From positions 1 through 49,512 of the forward strand of contig NZ_RJUB01000137.1 of assembly GCF_024343615.1 (NCBI RefSeq): DNA of 49,512 nt. The letters are read 5' to 3'. Within the stretch, counting starts at the first letter, position 1; the number at the start of each line of letters is the position of its first letter. The position numbers and the translations under genes are program-made. This DNA is from Ferruginibacter sp. HRS2-29. GTDB lineage: Bacteria > Bacteroidota > Bacteroidia > Chitinophagales > Chitinophagaceae. The notes below the pieces were generated by a model. The model did not search any database and was not told the DNA's origin. It was given only the letters and a program-made list of their open reading frames with translations. Below, in pieces: positions 35,501 to 43,416 of the stretch.

Positions 35501-35610
35501 AGAATATCATTTTTTTATATAAACCTAATCAAAAAAGATACTGGCTTCCTTCCATTGCTGTTAGAGATGCGGACGAAACATTTGTTGACTTATATAAACA
35601 AGGCAAGTAA
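32599..35610 (+). CDS. Large N6-adenine DNA methylase (type IIG/Eco57I-like)
   Basis: A 1003-residue class I SAM-dependent DNA methylase. The N-terminal ~330 residues resemble the extended heads of type IIG enzymes (FNIREILVYNCA). Then comes KKKGVVYTPPYLVQFLIDQ, the SAM site DPACGSGIFLVG (about residues 372-383), and the catalytic NPPF (Asn485-Phe488 in LVIGNPPFN). The C-terminal part is a target-recognition-like region. It is AT-rich. A TTACTTTG promoter element lies at 32507-32514. The stop overlaps the next start by one base, so it is coupled to the nuclease-like gene. I could not find a fused nuclease motif in the N-terminal head by eye. Confidence 0.85.
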   Translation: MAETKDIIFKGALEKLGMSDKSSSGIRFVTDRIKEKDPDLYLALESANAFGAKAVYFRFYNDDRPPRPQIYIYDNSDFIADNITSADIHHKLWNAGIVPFCFIFNIREILVYNCAKKPKWGDDGEEFTTLPHDVIGLLSEVNNKLTEYNVRQFDSGLFWDSIPAKDFKYEDGAYEQLLTQLKKVKENIISCVGKDKAALVKRVLMMLILIKYLEERKDEDGNGALNPNDFYKAFSPKNPSLEGVLTNADIFIKVLNELSSKEHFNGQIFSLSKEECVTLKKIDLTLFQHFVKGDVSIFSKVNQGIGQMSLWRLYQFNYLPIELISHIYEDFLADENGQKKKGVVYTPPYLVQFLIDQCMPLKKAKENFKVIDPACGSGIFLVGAFKRMIQWWRVKNNWQKPKKENIEALKQLLQNNIYGCDLEDEAVTLSYFSLGLALLDALSPKEIWRNVHFDNLVGTNLFQGDFFKTLDENKLSIDFDLVIGNPPFNSVFTEWADIVNRKEKESNLLRPDIPDNQIALLFLEQSFKLLSTGGKCCLVLPSGPVLYNTNAHNFRKHLFETYYFKGLYDFTPLRAKLFIGSSSSAKPAVVSVFAEKAKPENRVIHHYIFRRTKASGEKIDFEIDHYDIHNVTHKTAIAKANVWQANFMGGGRLHQLMSKVSEEKTLGLYLDDMVENNGWKVGEGWIESLEAKPIARIQNLLKKEVRSVKENNELAFLQKKHKAPWITGHNYIETEKFTESGIGSIKKCDKEYFYRSAKKNKEIFQPPHLLIKESVTGKKIPIVLSKEYLTFKDKVLGIHGPKKDLELLLKLEKCLKSDTCVPLMWLLSGQVLTSREGVPLKGDILNLPYPQTNFDEIEKKLLADILNYYSDFRKVGEKSVVFKPINATDLETFGKLYCRVLNSVYKDFKPLAPIISNEFIAYPFVLGDISELDIPASIEGVEAQLGGLINTKQGYNLWVKRIIKVYHKNIIFLYKPNQKRYWLPSIAVRDADETFVDLYKQGK

Positions 35611-36305
35611 TGGGAGAAAAAACGAATAACATCTTTGGAACGCTTAGCAGTGCCCCCGACAATGCTATAGTCAACACTATTTACGGCTATATCTCCTTCA
35701 TTTTATCTGGCTTTAGCGCTAAGAATGATGAAAATGAAAATGCTATAACTAATCGTTTATGTAAAACATTAAGTTTTAAAAAGCCATCAGAATATCCATT
35801 CTATTTTCATCACCAGAATATAGAAAACGAAAAAGAAAACACCTCTACAGACTTTGCTGTCTTTGGCACTTACGCTTATGCGCAGGAAAATGATAATGAA
35901 GATTCGCCCTCACTTATTAAGTTTGAAGCAAAGCGATTGAATTCTTCTTTACCGGCAATAAGAGAAAAGGAATATGTTTGCGGGCAGTATATAGGCGGCA
36001 AATGTGTGAAAAATTCCGGTGGTATTGAACGGTTTAAAAATGGGAGGCACGGCAAAGATGTGATAAATGCGGGAATTATAGGCTATGTTCAAACAGATTC
36101 TCCAACGCACTGGCTTGCAAAAGTAAATGAATGGATAAAAGAACAAGTTAAAAGCCCAAGTGATACAAGGTTAAAATGGATGAATCACGACAACCTGATC
36201 CGCAGTACTCTAAAAGGTAATATTTCCGAGTATTTATCTTCATCTTCCAGAATATTTGGAGATACAATTCAGGTTAGACATTTTTGGATAGATATTTCGA
36301 AATAA
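35610..36305 (+). CDS. PD-(D/E)XK nuclease-like partner of the methylase
   Basis: A 231-residue protein starting on the last base of the methylase. It has a nuclease-like core: ENAITNRLC near residue 43 (an N-terminal helix with an acidic residue), STDFAVFG (Asp81) and IKFEAKRL (Glu106-x-Lys108). That D-(x)n-E-x-K spacing is the PD-(D/E)XK hallmark. The C-terminus ends VRHFWIDISK. No signal peptide. The 1-base overlap implies a tight unit with the methylase, as expected of a restriction-modification or nicking partner. The family is not named. Confidence 0.65.
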   Translation: MGEKTNNIFGTLSSAPDNAIVNTIYGYISFILSGFSAKNDENENAITNRLCKTLSFKKPSEYPFYFHHQNIENEKENTSTDFAVFGTYAYAQENDNEDSPSLIKFEAKRLNSSLPAIREKEYVCGQYIGGKCVKNSGGIERFKNGRHGKDVINAGIIGYVQTDSPTHWLAKVNEWIKEQVKSPSDTRLKWMNHDNLIRSTLKGNISEYLSSSSRIFGDTIQVRHFWIDISK

Positions 36306-36530
36306 CTTTTTGTTTTTGAATAAGTGCATTTCCAAATAACAAAACTATTTCATCATATAATAATCCCCCTCTTCCTCACGACCCTTTCATTACCCTCCCA
36401 TGGCCCCCTACACGGGCATCGCCATTTCCATCCCACATTCTGATCGCATCAATTTTTAGGGCGTTATTTTACTAAACTGAACTATATACTGAAACATTTT
36501 TCAAACAGTACCATCCACACCAGCCCCAAA
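36306..36530. other. Gene-free spacer
   Basis: Pyrimidine-rich sequence with no frame of note and no repeat that I could see, before the terminator at 36531. Confidence 0.5.
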
Positions 36531-36580
36531 TAAAAAGCCCCCGCCGCCCGATACAACGATCGAACAAACGGGAGCTTTCT
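36531..36580 (-). terminator. Probable terminator of the 36594-37775 unit
   Basis: On the minus strand a GC-rich stem (CGGGAGCTTT region pairing with AAAGCCCCG, with one bulge and a large loop) ends in TTTTTAT. It lies just beyond 36594, which is the end of the extended reading frame discussed for the gene at 36711. Confidence 0.6.
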
Positions 36581-36710
36581 ATTTACTAAATGTTTACCCC
36601 TTCACAGCACTTTTGTTACAGGTATTACCCTGGTGCTGCATAAGAAGATGGCATTTGTTGACCTTTGAATCGTAGTTGGCCGAAATACCAGTACGACGGC
36701 CGGCAGACAG

Positions 36711-37121
36711 CTACAATTGCGCTTTCCGTGCCGTTACAGCAGCTATCAACGCATCTGCCTCCACTATGCTCCTTTCGAGGCAGTTGATCTGGAAGGCCTG
36801 CTCGAGCAATGCCATGGTGCTATAGTTGGCAAGGCGCAGGTTGAGCGTGTACAATTTGCTCTGCAGCGTACGCAGCTTGTTTTCATACGACTTTTTAAGG
36901 TCACCTTCGGGCAGGGAGGCAATCGCCGGGGCGATAGCGTTTATCTCGGCTTCGGTGCCGATGATGTCGGTTTCTATCTTTGGCGTGTTTTCTCCTGCCG
37001 TTTCGTATTTTCTTTCCGTCTGGATCTTTTTTACTTCCAGATCTTGTTTTTCCTTGGCGGTTTCCGCCAGTTTTTGGTCACAGTCTGCTATTGTGGTTAG
37101 CAGTTCTACTTGATATAACAT
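36711..37121 (-). CDS. Coiled-coil protein, apparently cut by an in-frame stop
   Basis: A 136-residue helical protein without signal peptide: heptads through AETAKEKQDLEVKKIQTERK, a GTEAEINAIAPAIASLPEG loop and a second helix pair. A TAG at 36711-36713 ends it, yet the same frame goes on for 39 more codons (LSAGRRTGISANYDSKVNKC, then HLLMQHQGNTCNKSAVKG) to a TAA at 36594-36596. A terminator lies 14 bases further. The tail includes two Cys and looks like a genuine C-terminus. The likely reading is one nonsense mutation. The upstream HTH gene runs in the same direction. The function is unknown. Confidence 0.6.
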   Translation of the reverse strand: MLYQVELLTTIADCDQKLAETAKEKQDLEVKKIQTERKYETAGENTPKIETDIIGTEAEINAIAPAIASLPEGDLKKSYENKLRTLQSKLYTLNLRLANYSTMALLEQAFQINCLERSIVEADALIAAVTARKAQL

Positions 37122-37226
37122 GGTTGTAGATTTAAAAATTAAAAAATAAAATTCCGTCTGGCGTGCAGGGCCGTCGCCCCACCTGCCGTGGAAACCGTCG
37201 TTTCCGGTTTGGCAACCTTCGCATCG

Positions 37227-37775
37227 TCATGTGTTGGTTGCCAGGTATTGTGATATCACTTTTGCTTCGGCCAAAAGCAACTCTTTTTTTATCCGGAGCT
37301 CAAGACGTACTGCCTCGTTGCTCCGGTTCATTTTGTTCAGTTTGTCTTTTCGTTTCGCTTCCAGCAGGTAGGCTTCTGCACTTCCGGGAGCCAGTACCGG
37401 CGATAGTGCTTCAATATTCATCAGTATGCTGCTGGCATGCCGGTAGGTTTCTTCATAATTCCGGATCGTTTCATCCATTTTGATCAGCTTCAAGGTGGTA
37501 TCTACATACTGCCGGTGCAATCGTTTTTTCAGTTTTTGCATTTCCTCGTCAGACTTGTTCTGTACCGGTACCATTTTTCGTGCAGTTGGTGCACCATTCC
37601 CCTTGGTCAGGTGGATCAGTTCGAAGATCCTTATCTCGGCATCTATCGGCAGGCTCCGTCTGCCACTCACTACCATCGAAGCCATGCTGCGGCTTATATT
37701 GAGCAGGGTAGCAAGCTCGGAATGGCTGAGGTCGTAATCCTCCATAAATTTTCTGCTGGCTGCTATGCTATTCAT
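37227..37775 (-). CDS. HTH regulator with autoregulatory operators
   Basis: I chose the ATG at 37775 (NSIAASRKFMEDYDL). The ORF could start at 37856, but two palindromic operators (37819-37876) lie between and would be inside the coding region. The 182-residue protein has an HTH near its start (LSHSELATLLNISRSMASMV, then SGRRSLPIDAE), then a helical C-terminus rich in Lys/Glu/Leu. It most likely binds those palindromes and represses its own transcription. The coiled-coil gene at 36711 follows 105 bases on and is probably in the same unit. Confidence 0.7.
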   Translation of the reverse strand: MNSIAASRKFMEDYDLSHSELATLLNISRSMASMVVSGRRSLPIDAEIRIFELIHLTKGNGAPTARKMVPVQNKSDEEMQKLKKRLHRQYVDTTLKLIKMDETIRNYEETYRHASSILMNIEALSPVLAPGSAEAYLLEAKRKDKLNKMNRSNEAVRLELRIKKELLLAEAKVISQYLATNT

Positions 37776-37818
37776 TTGCTGCTTTTTTGTGTGACAGTTT
37801 CTATTTCCATTTTCAAAC

Positions 37819-37876
37819 CACTCACAATTTGTGGCAACTTCAAAAGCCTTTTTCAATCACTCACAAATTGTGAGTG
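37819..37876 (-). promoter_or_regulatory. Two palindromic operator sites
   Basis: CACTCACAAATTGTGAGTG (37858-37876) is a perfect 19-base palindrome. CACTCACAATTTGTG (37819-37833) matches 15 of its 19 bases. The centres are about 40 bases apart, and both lie 44 to 101 bases upstream of the chosen start of the HTH gene. This is typical of an autoregulator. Confidence 0.7.
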
Positions 37877-38494
37877 GTTCATCATGGGTTCCCCCGCCTG
37901 TCACAGTTTTTTCGCTTTTTATTTTAATCCTTTTGATGTGTTCGATGAGTTGTTGCGAACCGTTATTTCCTTTCTGAGAACAAAGGAACAAAATCGCGGA
38001 ATGCCAGACCAGTTGACCAACCGGTTGGCCAACCCCCATTGGTGTTGAGGGTGAGGGGGTTAGGAGGGAAAATAATTTGAAAATATTTTTTGGGGCGGAA
38101 AAAAGACTGTTTTGCAGGTTGGTTTGAGGCCCCGGTCAGGAAGGACAGAAGTGATTAATATGGACCTAAAGAAAAGGAGGAGGTGGTGGTTAAACGGGCA
38201 GGATGAATGCTTTACCCCGCAGGCCTGGAGAAAAGGAGGGTAGCGTAAAACCTCACGCCTTGGTTCGTGGCACATGAACTGAAATCAGAATGGTTCGTGT
38301 GCCACGAACCAAGGCAATAGGATGAGTTTGATAAAAAGCGATAAGGGGCATTTAGGCCGCGGCTGACGGATAGCTCTAAGAGAAATTTGTTATTTAAAGT
38401 GGAAACACCACATAGAGTTACTCTGTCAGCCTGATTTTGTCGAAGGCTGGTATAGAAGTAATCCGCATCGCGAGGGCAGGAAAATAAAAAATTA
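37877..38494. other. Gene-free region with an inverted repeat
   Basis: No convincing gene. Short frames overlap each other without protein character. It contains the perfect 17-base inverted repeat at 38257-38315 and GA-rich runs. Confidence 0.6.
38257..38315. repeat. Perfect 17-bp inverted repeat
   Basis: GCCTTGGTTCGTGGCAC (38257-38273) pairs exactly with GTGCCACGAACCAAGGC (38299-38315) across a 25-base loop that itself has GTTCGTG. No T run follows, so it is not an ordinary terminator. It looks like a REP-type element. Confidence 0.8.
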
Positions 38495-39922
38495 TTATTT
38501 ACCTATTATTTTCCCGATTTTATCTATCATCGCTTCTGCATTACCCTTGCTTCCACCAAGATCTATTGCTGTTTTATAACTATCTAATGCTAAGTCATAT
38601 TGTTTAGCTGTAAAATAGGCCTCTCCTAAACTATCGAATAGATTTGCATCTTTAGGAAACTCTTTTGTAGCCAATTTGAATATTGTTATTGATTCATTGA
38701 TTTTTCCAAGTCTTAATAATTCATATCCCAATTTATTCAGCTCGTTTGGGTTGCCGAAGCTGTATTCTTTTTCATAATTTTCTTTGAGTAAATAATAGCT
38801 CTCAATAGCTTTATTTACGTTGTTGAGCGCTTCTTTTCTTAGTTCCTGGTAAATGGATTTTTTCGGAATTTCATAATTTTTTCCCGACATTAAGTTGTGA
38901 ATGGCATATCCCAGATCCCAAACCCTATTCAGATTATTGGATAATAGAATTATCGTAATATCATTTTTAAAATCGTTCAAAAAAATGGATTCAAATTTAT
39001 ACGATACTCCATTATGCCTCTGGAGTTCATCTTTTTCAAAATATCTGCCAAGTGATCCGCCTTCGTCAATTGCATATGGATTTTTTAAAATAGTTTGAAA
39101 AGATTCTTTGGAAATTAATCGATTAGAATTCATCGCTTCAATCCATTTATATAGATCATTTATGTCTACCCAAAGCCATCCACTAATAAACTGCATTTCC
39201 GGGCAGCGGGTATTGTCAAGATCATAACACGACGTACGATTTTTAGTGCCAAATTTTGGATCAAATACTGAATTTGTCATTTTCAAAGGCTTCGTTATAT
39301 TTTTAGTGACAAATTCCTGGTATGATTCACCAGTTACCTTTTCAATTATTCGTCTTTGCAAAAAGACATTACTATTATCATACCTGTAACCGGTGCCTGG
39401 TTCAAAAAGTAAGGTATCAGTGTTTCTCAAGATCTTCCAGGCCTCCTCGTCATTTTTGGGTGTTGACGGGTCGATTCGCGGAATACCACTCGCATAATTA
39501 ATAAGCTGCCTTATGGTAACTTTTTCCGACCATTTGGGTAATCCTAAATTAAACCTGGATATCGTATCATCAAGATGAAGGCGGCCACGTTCAACTAAGA
39601 TCATGATGGCAACAGCATTAAATTCCTTTGCTATGGAGCCAATGTTGAATATTGATCTTTTGTTTAAAGCAGTTTGTCTCGTTTCATCTGTAAACCCAAA
39701 TGATCTTTGATAAATAATTCTATTATTCTTAGCTATCAGCACATTTCCATTGAATAAACTTCTTTCATAAGCTTTTGTCATTAAAGAATCAATTTCATCG
39801 ACATACACTGATCCTAATTTCGGTTTACCTCTTTTTGCTTCCGTAGCAAACTGGATATTTTGCTCTTGAGAAAATACATTTGTTGAGAAAAGAAAAAGAA
39901 AGATGGCAATTATATTTTTCAT
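38495..39922 (-). CDS. Serine hydrolase (beta-lactamase/PBP4-like) with TPR tail
   Basis: A 475-residue exported protein, signal peptide residues 1-19 (ending VFSQ). The class C beta-lactamase/esterase fold carries S-x-x-K in NIGSIAKEF (Ser96, Lys99) and Y-x-N in YDNSNVFL (Tyr180, Asn182). The third box is HNG (RHNGVSYKF), near residue 300. The last ~110 residues are TPR-like (LGKINESITIFKLATKEFPK, then DANLFDSLGEAYFTAKQYDL). Members act on peptidoglycan peptides, D-amino-acid amides or esters. It is AT-rich. Truncated relatives lie at 40529-40888, so beta-lactamase-like genes recur here. The substrate is unknown. Confidence 0.85.
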   Translation of the reverse strand: MKNIIAIFLFLFSTNVFSQEQNIQFATEAKRGKPKLGSVYVDEIDSLMTKAYERSLFNGNVLIAKNNRIIYQRSFGFTDETRQTALNKRSIFNIGSIAKEFNAVAIMILVERGRLHLDDTISRFNLGLPKWSEKVTIRQLINYASGIPRIDPSTPKNDEEAWKILRNTDTLLFEPGTGYRYDNSNVFLQRRIIEKVTGESYQEFVTKNITKPLKMTNSVFDPKFGTKNRTSCYDLDNTRCPEMQFISGWLWVDINDLYKWIEAMNSNRLISKESFQTILKNPYAIDEGGSLGRYFEKDELQRHNGVSYKFESIFLNDFKNDITIILLSNNLNRVWDLGYAIHNLMSGKNYEIPKKSIYQELRKEALNNVNKAIESYYLLKENYEKEYSFGNPNELNKLGYELLRLGKINESITIFKLATKEFPKDANLFDSLGEAYFTAKQYDLALDSYKTAIDLGGSKGNAEAMIDKIGKIIGK

Positions 39923-40144
39923 GTACTATTTTTTGAATTTTATGACAAGTGTTGGTGTAAAATCACGTACTACTCAAAGTATTTACGAGATGTAAGGTTA
40001 AATGTTACAGCAATGCGGCTATTTCGTTTCAAAAAAGCTACAATTGAAATAAATTCGAAAAGGAATGCTCATCATCAAAGCAAAAAGCCGAAGCATTATA
40101 CTTCAGCCCTTTGCCGACACCTGCTATCGGCAGTCATATTGGTT

Positions 40145-40400
40145 TTACACGATCTTCAAATATTGGATCAACCCATCTTTAAATTCATAATGATTAGTCA
40201 TTACCAACGGGCTTCCGGGAAACGTACCTGATACGTCAGTTTTTAAGGTATGTTCAATTTCTGACCAGGCGAGGGGTTTCATTAACGCCCGGTATTTTTT
40301 GTTGGCTTCGTCTATCCAGTTTTTTATGGCTGTTTTTCCGGTGTGCGTTTTTCCTTAGTCGAACACTATGGCGGTGTCGGTAAAACAATTGGAATAGGCT
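40145..40400 (-). pseudogene. SnoaL/NTF2-like fragment with internal stop
   Basis: On the minus strand, CFTDTAIVFD runs into a TAA (40355-40357), then GKTHTGKTAIKNWIDEANKK, EIEHTLKTDVSGTFPGSPLV and TNHYEFKDGLIQYLKIV follow up to the stop at 40145. The pattern (CFTDDA-V.DEG-THxGxxAI) is the SnoaL-like fold. The internal stop sits where an acidic residue would normally be. The N-terminus is replaced by the HxlR fragment. Confidence 0.65.
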
Positions 40401-40532
40401 TCGCTGTATAGTTTAACGAAGTTTGGCAAAACGCTGATCCCTGTGATTGCTACATTGGGAAATTGGGCGGATGAGAATGAGGGGCGGTTGAGGGAGGTTA
40501 TTTTGAAGCGGTTGCAGGGGGCGGAAATTTAA
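40397..40532 (+). pseudogene. HxlR-family regulator, C-terminal fragment
   Basis: On the plus strand LYSLTKFGKTLIPVIATLGN, then WADENEGRLREVILKRLQG, ends at the stop 40530-40532. That is the wing and final helix of an HxlR-type winged-helix regulator (Y.LT..G..L.PV...L..W). The DNA-binding part is missing. It overlaps the convergent beta-lactamase fragment by two bases at the stop. Confidence 0.65.
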
Positions 40533-40888
40533 GGAGTGGATGAATTCGCCATCGCCTGTTGTGCTTTTACAGCATTCACCCAACGCTCATAAACAGGATA
40601 CCACACACGGTCGCCATTTGAGCCATTGCAAAGCACTACCAAACCACTGTTTGTGGGTAAGTGCAAAAAGAGGGCAGCACTCCATCCGATATTTTCTCCG
40701 GTATGCCCCATCGTTCGAAACCCGTCGTAATTCATGAACCGATATCCCAGGCCACTTTCTCCCTCGCTGGAAGAGGGCAGTACAGGTTGTTCCATTAATT
40801 GTATCGTTCCTGGTTTCAACACTTTATTTAATTGCTTGCGGTCGGCGGTGATGGATAGTTCGGCAAAGCGGGCTAAGTCCAGCACTGA
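40529..40888 (-). pseudogene. Beta-lactamase-family C-terminal fragment
   Basis: The minus strand encodes ESVLDLARFAELSITADRKQ through GLGYRFMNYDGFRTMGHTGE, then ENIGWSAALFLHLPTNSG, ending VKAQQAMANSSTP. It holds the class C third box (GHTG) and nothing of the S-x-x-K half, so the N-terminal ~200 residues are gone. It breaks off near 40890, where an unrelated gene begins. Confidence 0.7.
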
Positions 40889-41341
40889 TTCAGAGATATT
40901 GTTATTAACTATATATCAACTGCTGACCCAAATATTGAAAACCCTGACTTATTTCTGGATTTGGTCAACGCACTTGATGAGAAAGCAATTTTTATTCTTA
41001 CTTGTCATCAAAAGTTTGATAAAGCATATTATGAACGAAGACGCAAAATTGATCAACTTGAATCGGACAAAGTTTTTCAAAAAAATATTTATGGAATTGA
41101 TATGGAAACCAATAGGATTATAGCCGCTCTTGAAAGACAGAACTACGGACTCACTCAATATCGAAAAGCCGATTATTACGGACTAACGCAAAATCAATTC
41201 TTGTACTACAAACAAATCTTATTTTCCCGAGGATTATTCCATGATGAAGGTTTGGGTAATTTAAACGTCACCCCATTTGACCTCATGGTAGTAACTGAAC
41301 TGGGATATAAGTTTCTTCAGTTTATTAGGGCGGAAAATTGA
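40887..41341 (+). pseudogene. 5'-truncated gene of unknown function
   Basis: In frame from just after a stop near 40884 the plus strand reads IVINYISTADPNIENPD, LFLDLVNALDEKAIFIL, then the run TCHQKFDKAYYERRRKID up to LQFIRAEN. Coding extends upstream of the ATG at 40961 to the junction with the beta-lactamase fragment, so the native start is missing. The family is not recognised. The C-terminus looks winged-helix-like (VVTELGYKFL). Translation from 40961 (126 aa) would be possible. Confidence 0.5.
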
Positions 41342-41550
41342 AAATACGCTGGTGCTGATATTTCTCAGAAGTACTAATGTTTGGAAGGAATTTTAGGCAA
41401 CCCCATGCTAAGCACGAATTATTTTTACCAATTAACCTCTCATAGTCTGATAACAATTGGCCTGATTGAGTGAGATAGGATTATTAAATTGGCTGATGTT
41501 ACAAGGTCTAGGCGGCTTCTATAAAAAAATGTTGACTTTATTTTTTATTT

Positions 41551-42021
41551 TTATATTTCATCTGCATCGATAGTTTTAACACCGAAGGTTTCTAATAGAT
41601 GTTTTCGCTTTTTATAATTGAAATCTTCTTGGTCATGTGTTACCAGAGTTTTTGAATCTGATAAATATGCAACCTTTAAAAATGTTTTGTCTCTCGGTTT
41701 TTTATGCGATATACATTGATTCACTCGTCTTGTAATTAATGCTGGAACTGTTGACAAAGTAAGTTCTTTCGTTCTCCTTGATGAAAAAAGTTTGACCAGA
41801 AGAGAATATGCAAGCATTCCGTTCTTAATGTGCTTTCGGTACTCTGCACCAATAAGACTTTTGTTTGAATCATCCCACGTAAACCCTTTATCAACACAAA
41901 GCAATTCTGTTGAGTTGCTTAAATAGTTTAATAAATTAATTGAGTCTTGGTGCATTGCTTCCTTCCTATCACTAGCATGCATCAAGACATTAGTGTCAAC
42001 AACAATGTCTATTAATGGCAT
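41551..42021 (-). CDS. PIN-domain nuclease
   Basis: A 156-residue PIN protein. The acidic quartet fits: Asp9 in IVVDTNVLMHA, Glu60 (IGAEYRKH), Asp111 (KPRDKTFLKVAY) and Asp130 (LVTHDQEDF). PIN domains are metal-dependent RNases, often toxins, though here there is no nearby antitoxin. It starts 6 bases after the stop of the ATPase gene on the same strand, so the two act together. ATPase-nuclease pairs of this kind are common in phage defence. The target RNA or DNA is unknown. Confidence 0.8.
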   Translation of the reverse strand: MPLIDIVVDTNVLMHASDRKEAMHQDSINLLNYLSNSTELLCVDKGFTWDDSNKSLIGAEYRKHIKNGMLAYSLLVKLFSSRRTKELTLSTVPALITRRVNQCISHKKPRDKTFLKVAYLSDSKTLVTHDQEDFNYKKRKHLLETFGVKTIDADEI

Positions 42022-42027
42022 ACTGGC

Positions 42028-43416
42028 TTAATTTTTTAGTTTAGCTTGTTGGTTTGCTAATGATATGGACTCTCTTAAAGTATCTTCAAAAAAATCTGAA
42101 GGCCAATCTTTAAAATCGATATGCCCATCGCTTTCTATAGGAATTTCTTTTATGGCAGATTGACCATTTTTCTTTTCTACAAAGTACAAGGCAACATCGT
42201 TATTAGAAATAACTTTTTGGGCAATTAATTTTCTTAGTCTTAATAACAAATATTCACTATGTGTTTCAATTATAGCCCGTTGTTTTTGATTTACCATAAA
42301 AGCAAATAAGTCAGCAAGCTCACATTGTAATCGTGGATTTAAATGAATTTCTGGTTGCTCCGCAATTGTCAGACTTCCTTTAGGTGAGACTAAAGCTTGT
42401 ATAATTAATGGTAATAATTGAGAAGCACCAAAACCTGCATTTGCGATACTTGTATATATGTCACTCCCGTCATTACGAAACCGAATCGAATATGTATTAC
42501 CATATAGATGCTTCAATTCTAACCAATCGCCGAATTCAAATCTTTTAATCCACTCATCAACTTTCGGATGACGTCCTTTATTTCCGAAATAACGTTTCAT
42601 CAAATTAGCCATGTTTTCCCCTTTTGGCCCAACTGTGTTTAAGCTTTCGTTACTGATTTCGTAAATTCTATGAGGATGTTCTCTAACCGGACCTATATAA
42701 CTTAATTCGCCGATATAGCGCATCACTCTGGAATAATTGTACGAAAGAGCATCAATTACTTCCTCAAATTCAACTGTAAATCTTTTTTTTCTTTTTACAG
42801 GTGTTTCATCGGGTGTTTCTTTTGACTTCTTCCTAAAGAAATTGGAAAGAATAGAATCAGGACTGAAAACAAAATTTAGAGGGCTACAATTTGCAATCGC
42901 ATCAATTTCTTCAGCATTCATTTTACTACTTGCAAGTGGACCCGAAAATTCGTATTTCTTTTTCTCCTTCAATGTAAAACTGAAAAACTCTTGAAAATAA
43001 GTATCGTAAATTGATTCTTTTTTAACTCGAATTTCACCGTCTTCTTTTTTTCCATAGACACCTAATGTTACTTCAATTCCACCAGGAGGATAATTCCCTA
43101 CTTTCTCAATTTTTTCATCCGTCTCATGTATATGATATTTAAAACCAAAACTTATATTCTTTCCTAAATTATAATCGTTTACAAGTTCTTGAATGTTTCC
43201 ACCGTCATATACACCACCTTTTGTAATTAATGCTGAATTTGAATCTCTTGATGCAAGGGTTTGATTCATTAATAAAAATGGAGCTAAGAAACTCGTTTTT
43301 CCTGTATTATTTGAGCCTAAGAGAATTGTCAATGGTTTTATTTTAATCCATTTCGAATCTTTGAAGCCTTTGAAGTTTTTCCATCTAACTTCATAATAAT
43401 TTTGATGTCTGTCCAT
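42028..43416 (-). CDS. DUF3696-type AAA ATPase (OLD/SbcC-like)
   Basis: A 462-residue ABC-class ATPase. Walker A is LLGSNNTGKTSF (residues 32-43). The middle ~250 residues hold an insert rich in Lys/Glu. The signature-like NAGFGASQLLPLIIQALV follows, then Walker B/D-loop SLTIAEQPEIHLNPRLQ (Glu353, Glu356) and the H-loop AIIETHSEYLLLRL (His387). The C-terminus is DUF3696 (GHIDFKDWPSDFFEDTLRES). Such ATPases sense DNA or RNA ends or phage proteins and gate a partner nuclease, here the PIN protein. AT-rich, so probably acquired. Confidence 0.85.
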   Translation of the reverse strand: MDRHQNYYEVRWKNFKGFKDSKWIKIKPLTILLGSNNTGKTSFLAPFLLMNQTLASRDSNSALITKGGVYDGGNIQELVNDYNLGKNISFGFKYHIHETDEKIEKVGNYPPGGIEVTLGVYGKKEDGEIRVKKESIYDTYFQEFFSFTLKEKKKYEFSGPLASSKMNAEEIDAIANCSPLNFVFSPDSILSNFFRKKSKETPDETPVKRKKRFTVEFEEVIDALSYNYSRVMRYIGELSYIGPVREHPHRIYEISNESLNTVGPKGENMANLMKRYFGNKGRHPKVDEWIKRFEFGDWLELKHLYGNTYSIRFRNDGSDIYTSIANAGFGASQLLPLIIQALVSPKGSLTIAEQPEIHLNPRLQCELADLFAFMVNQKQRAIIETHSEYLLLRLRKLIAQKVISNNDVALYFVEKKNGQSAIKEIPIESDGHIDFKDWPSDFFEDTLRESISLANQQAKLKN

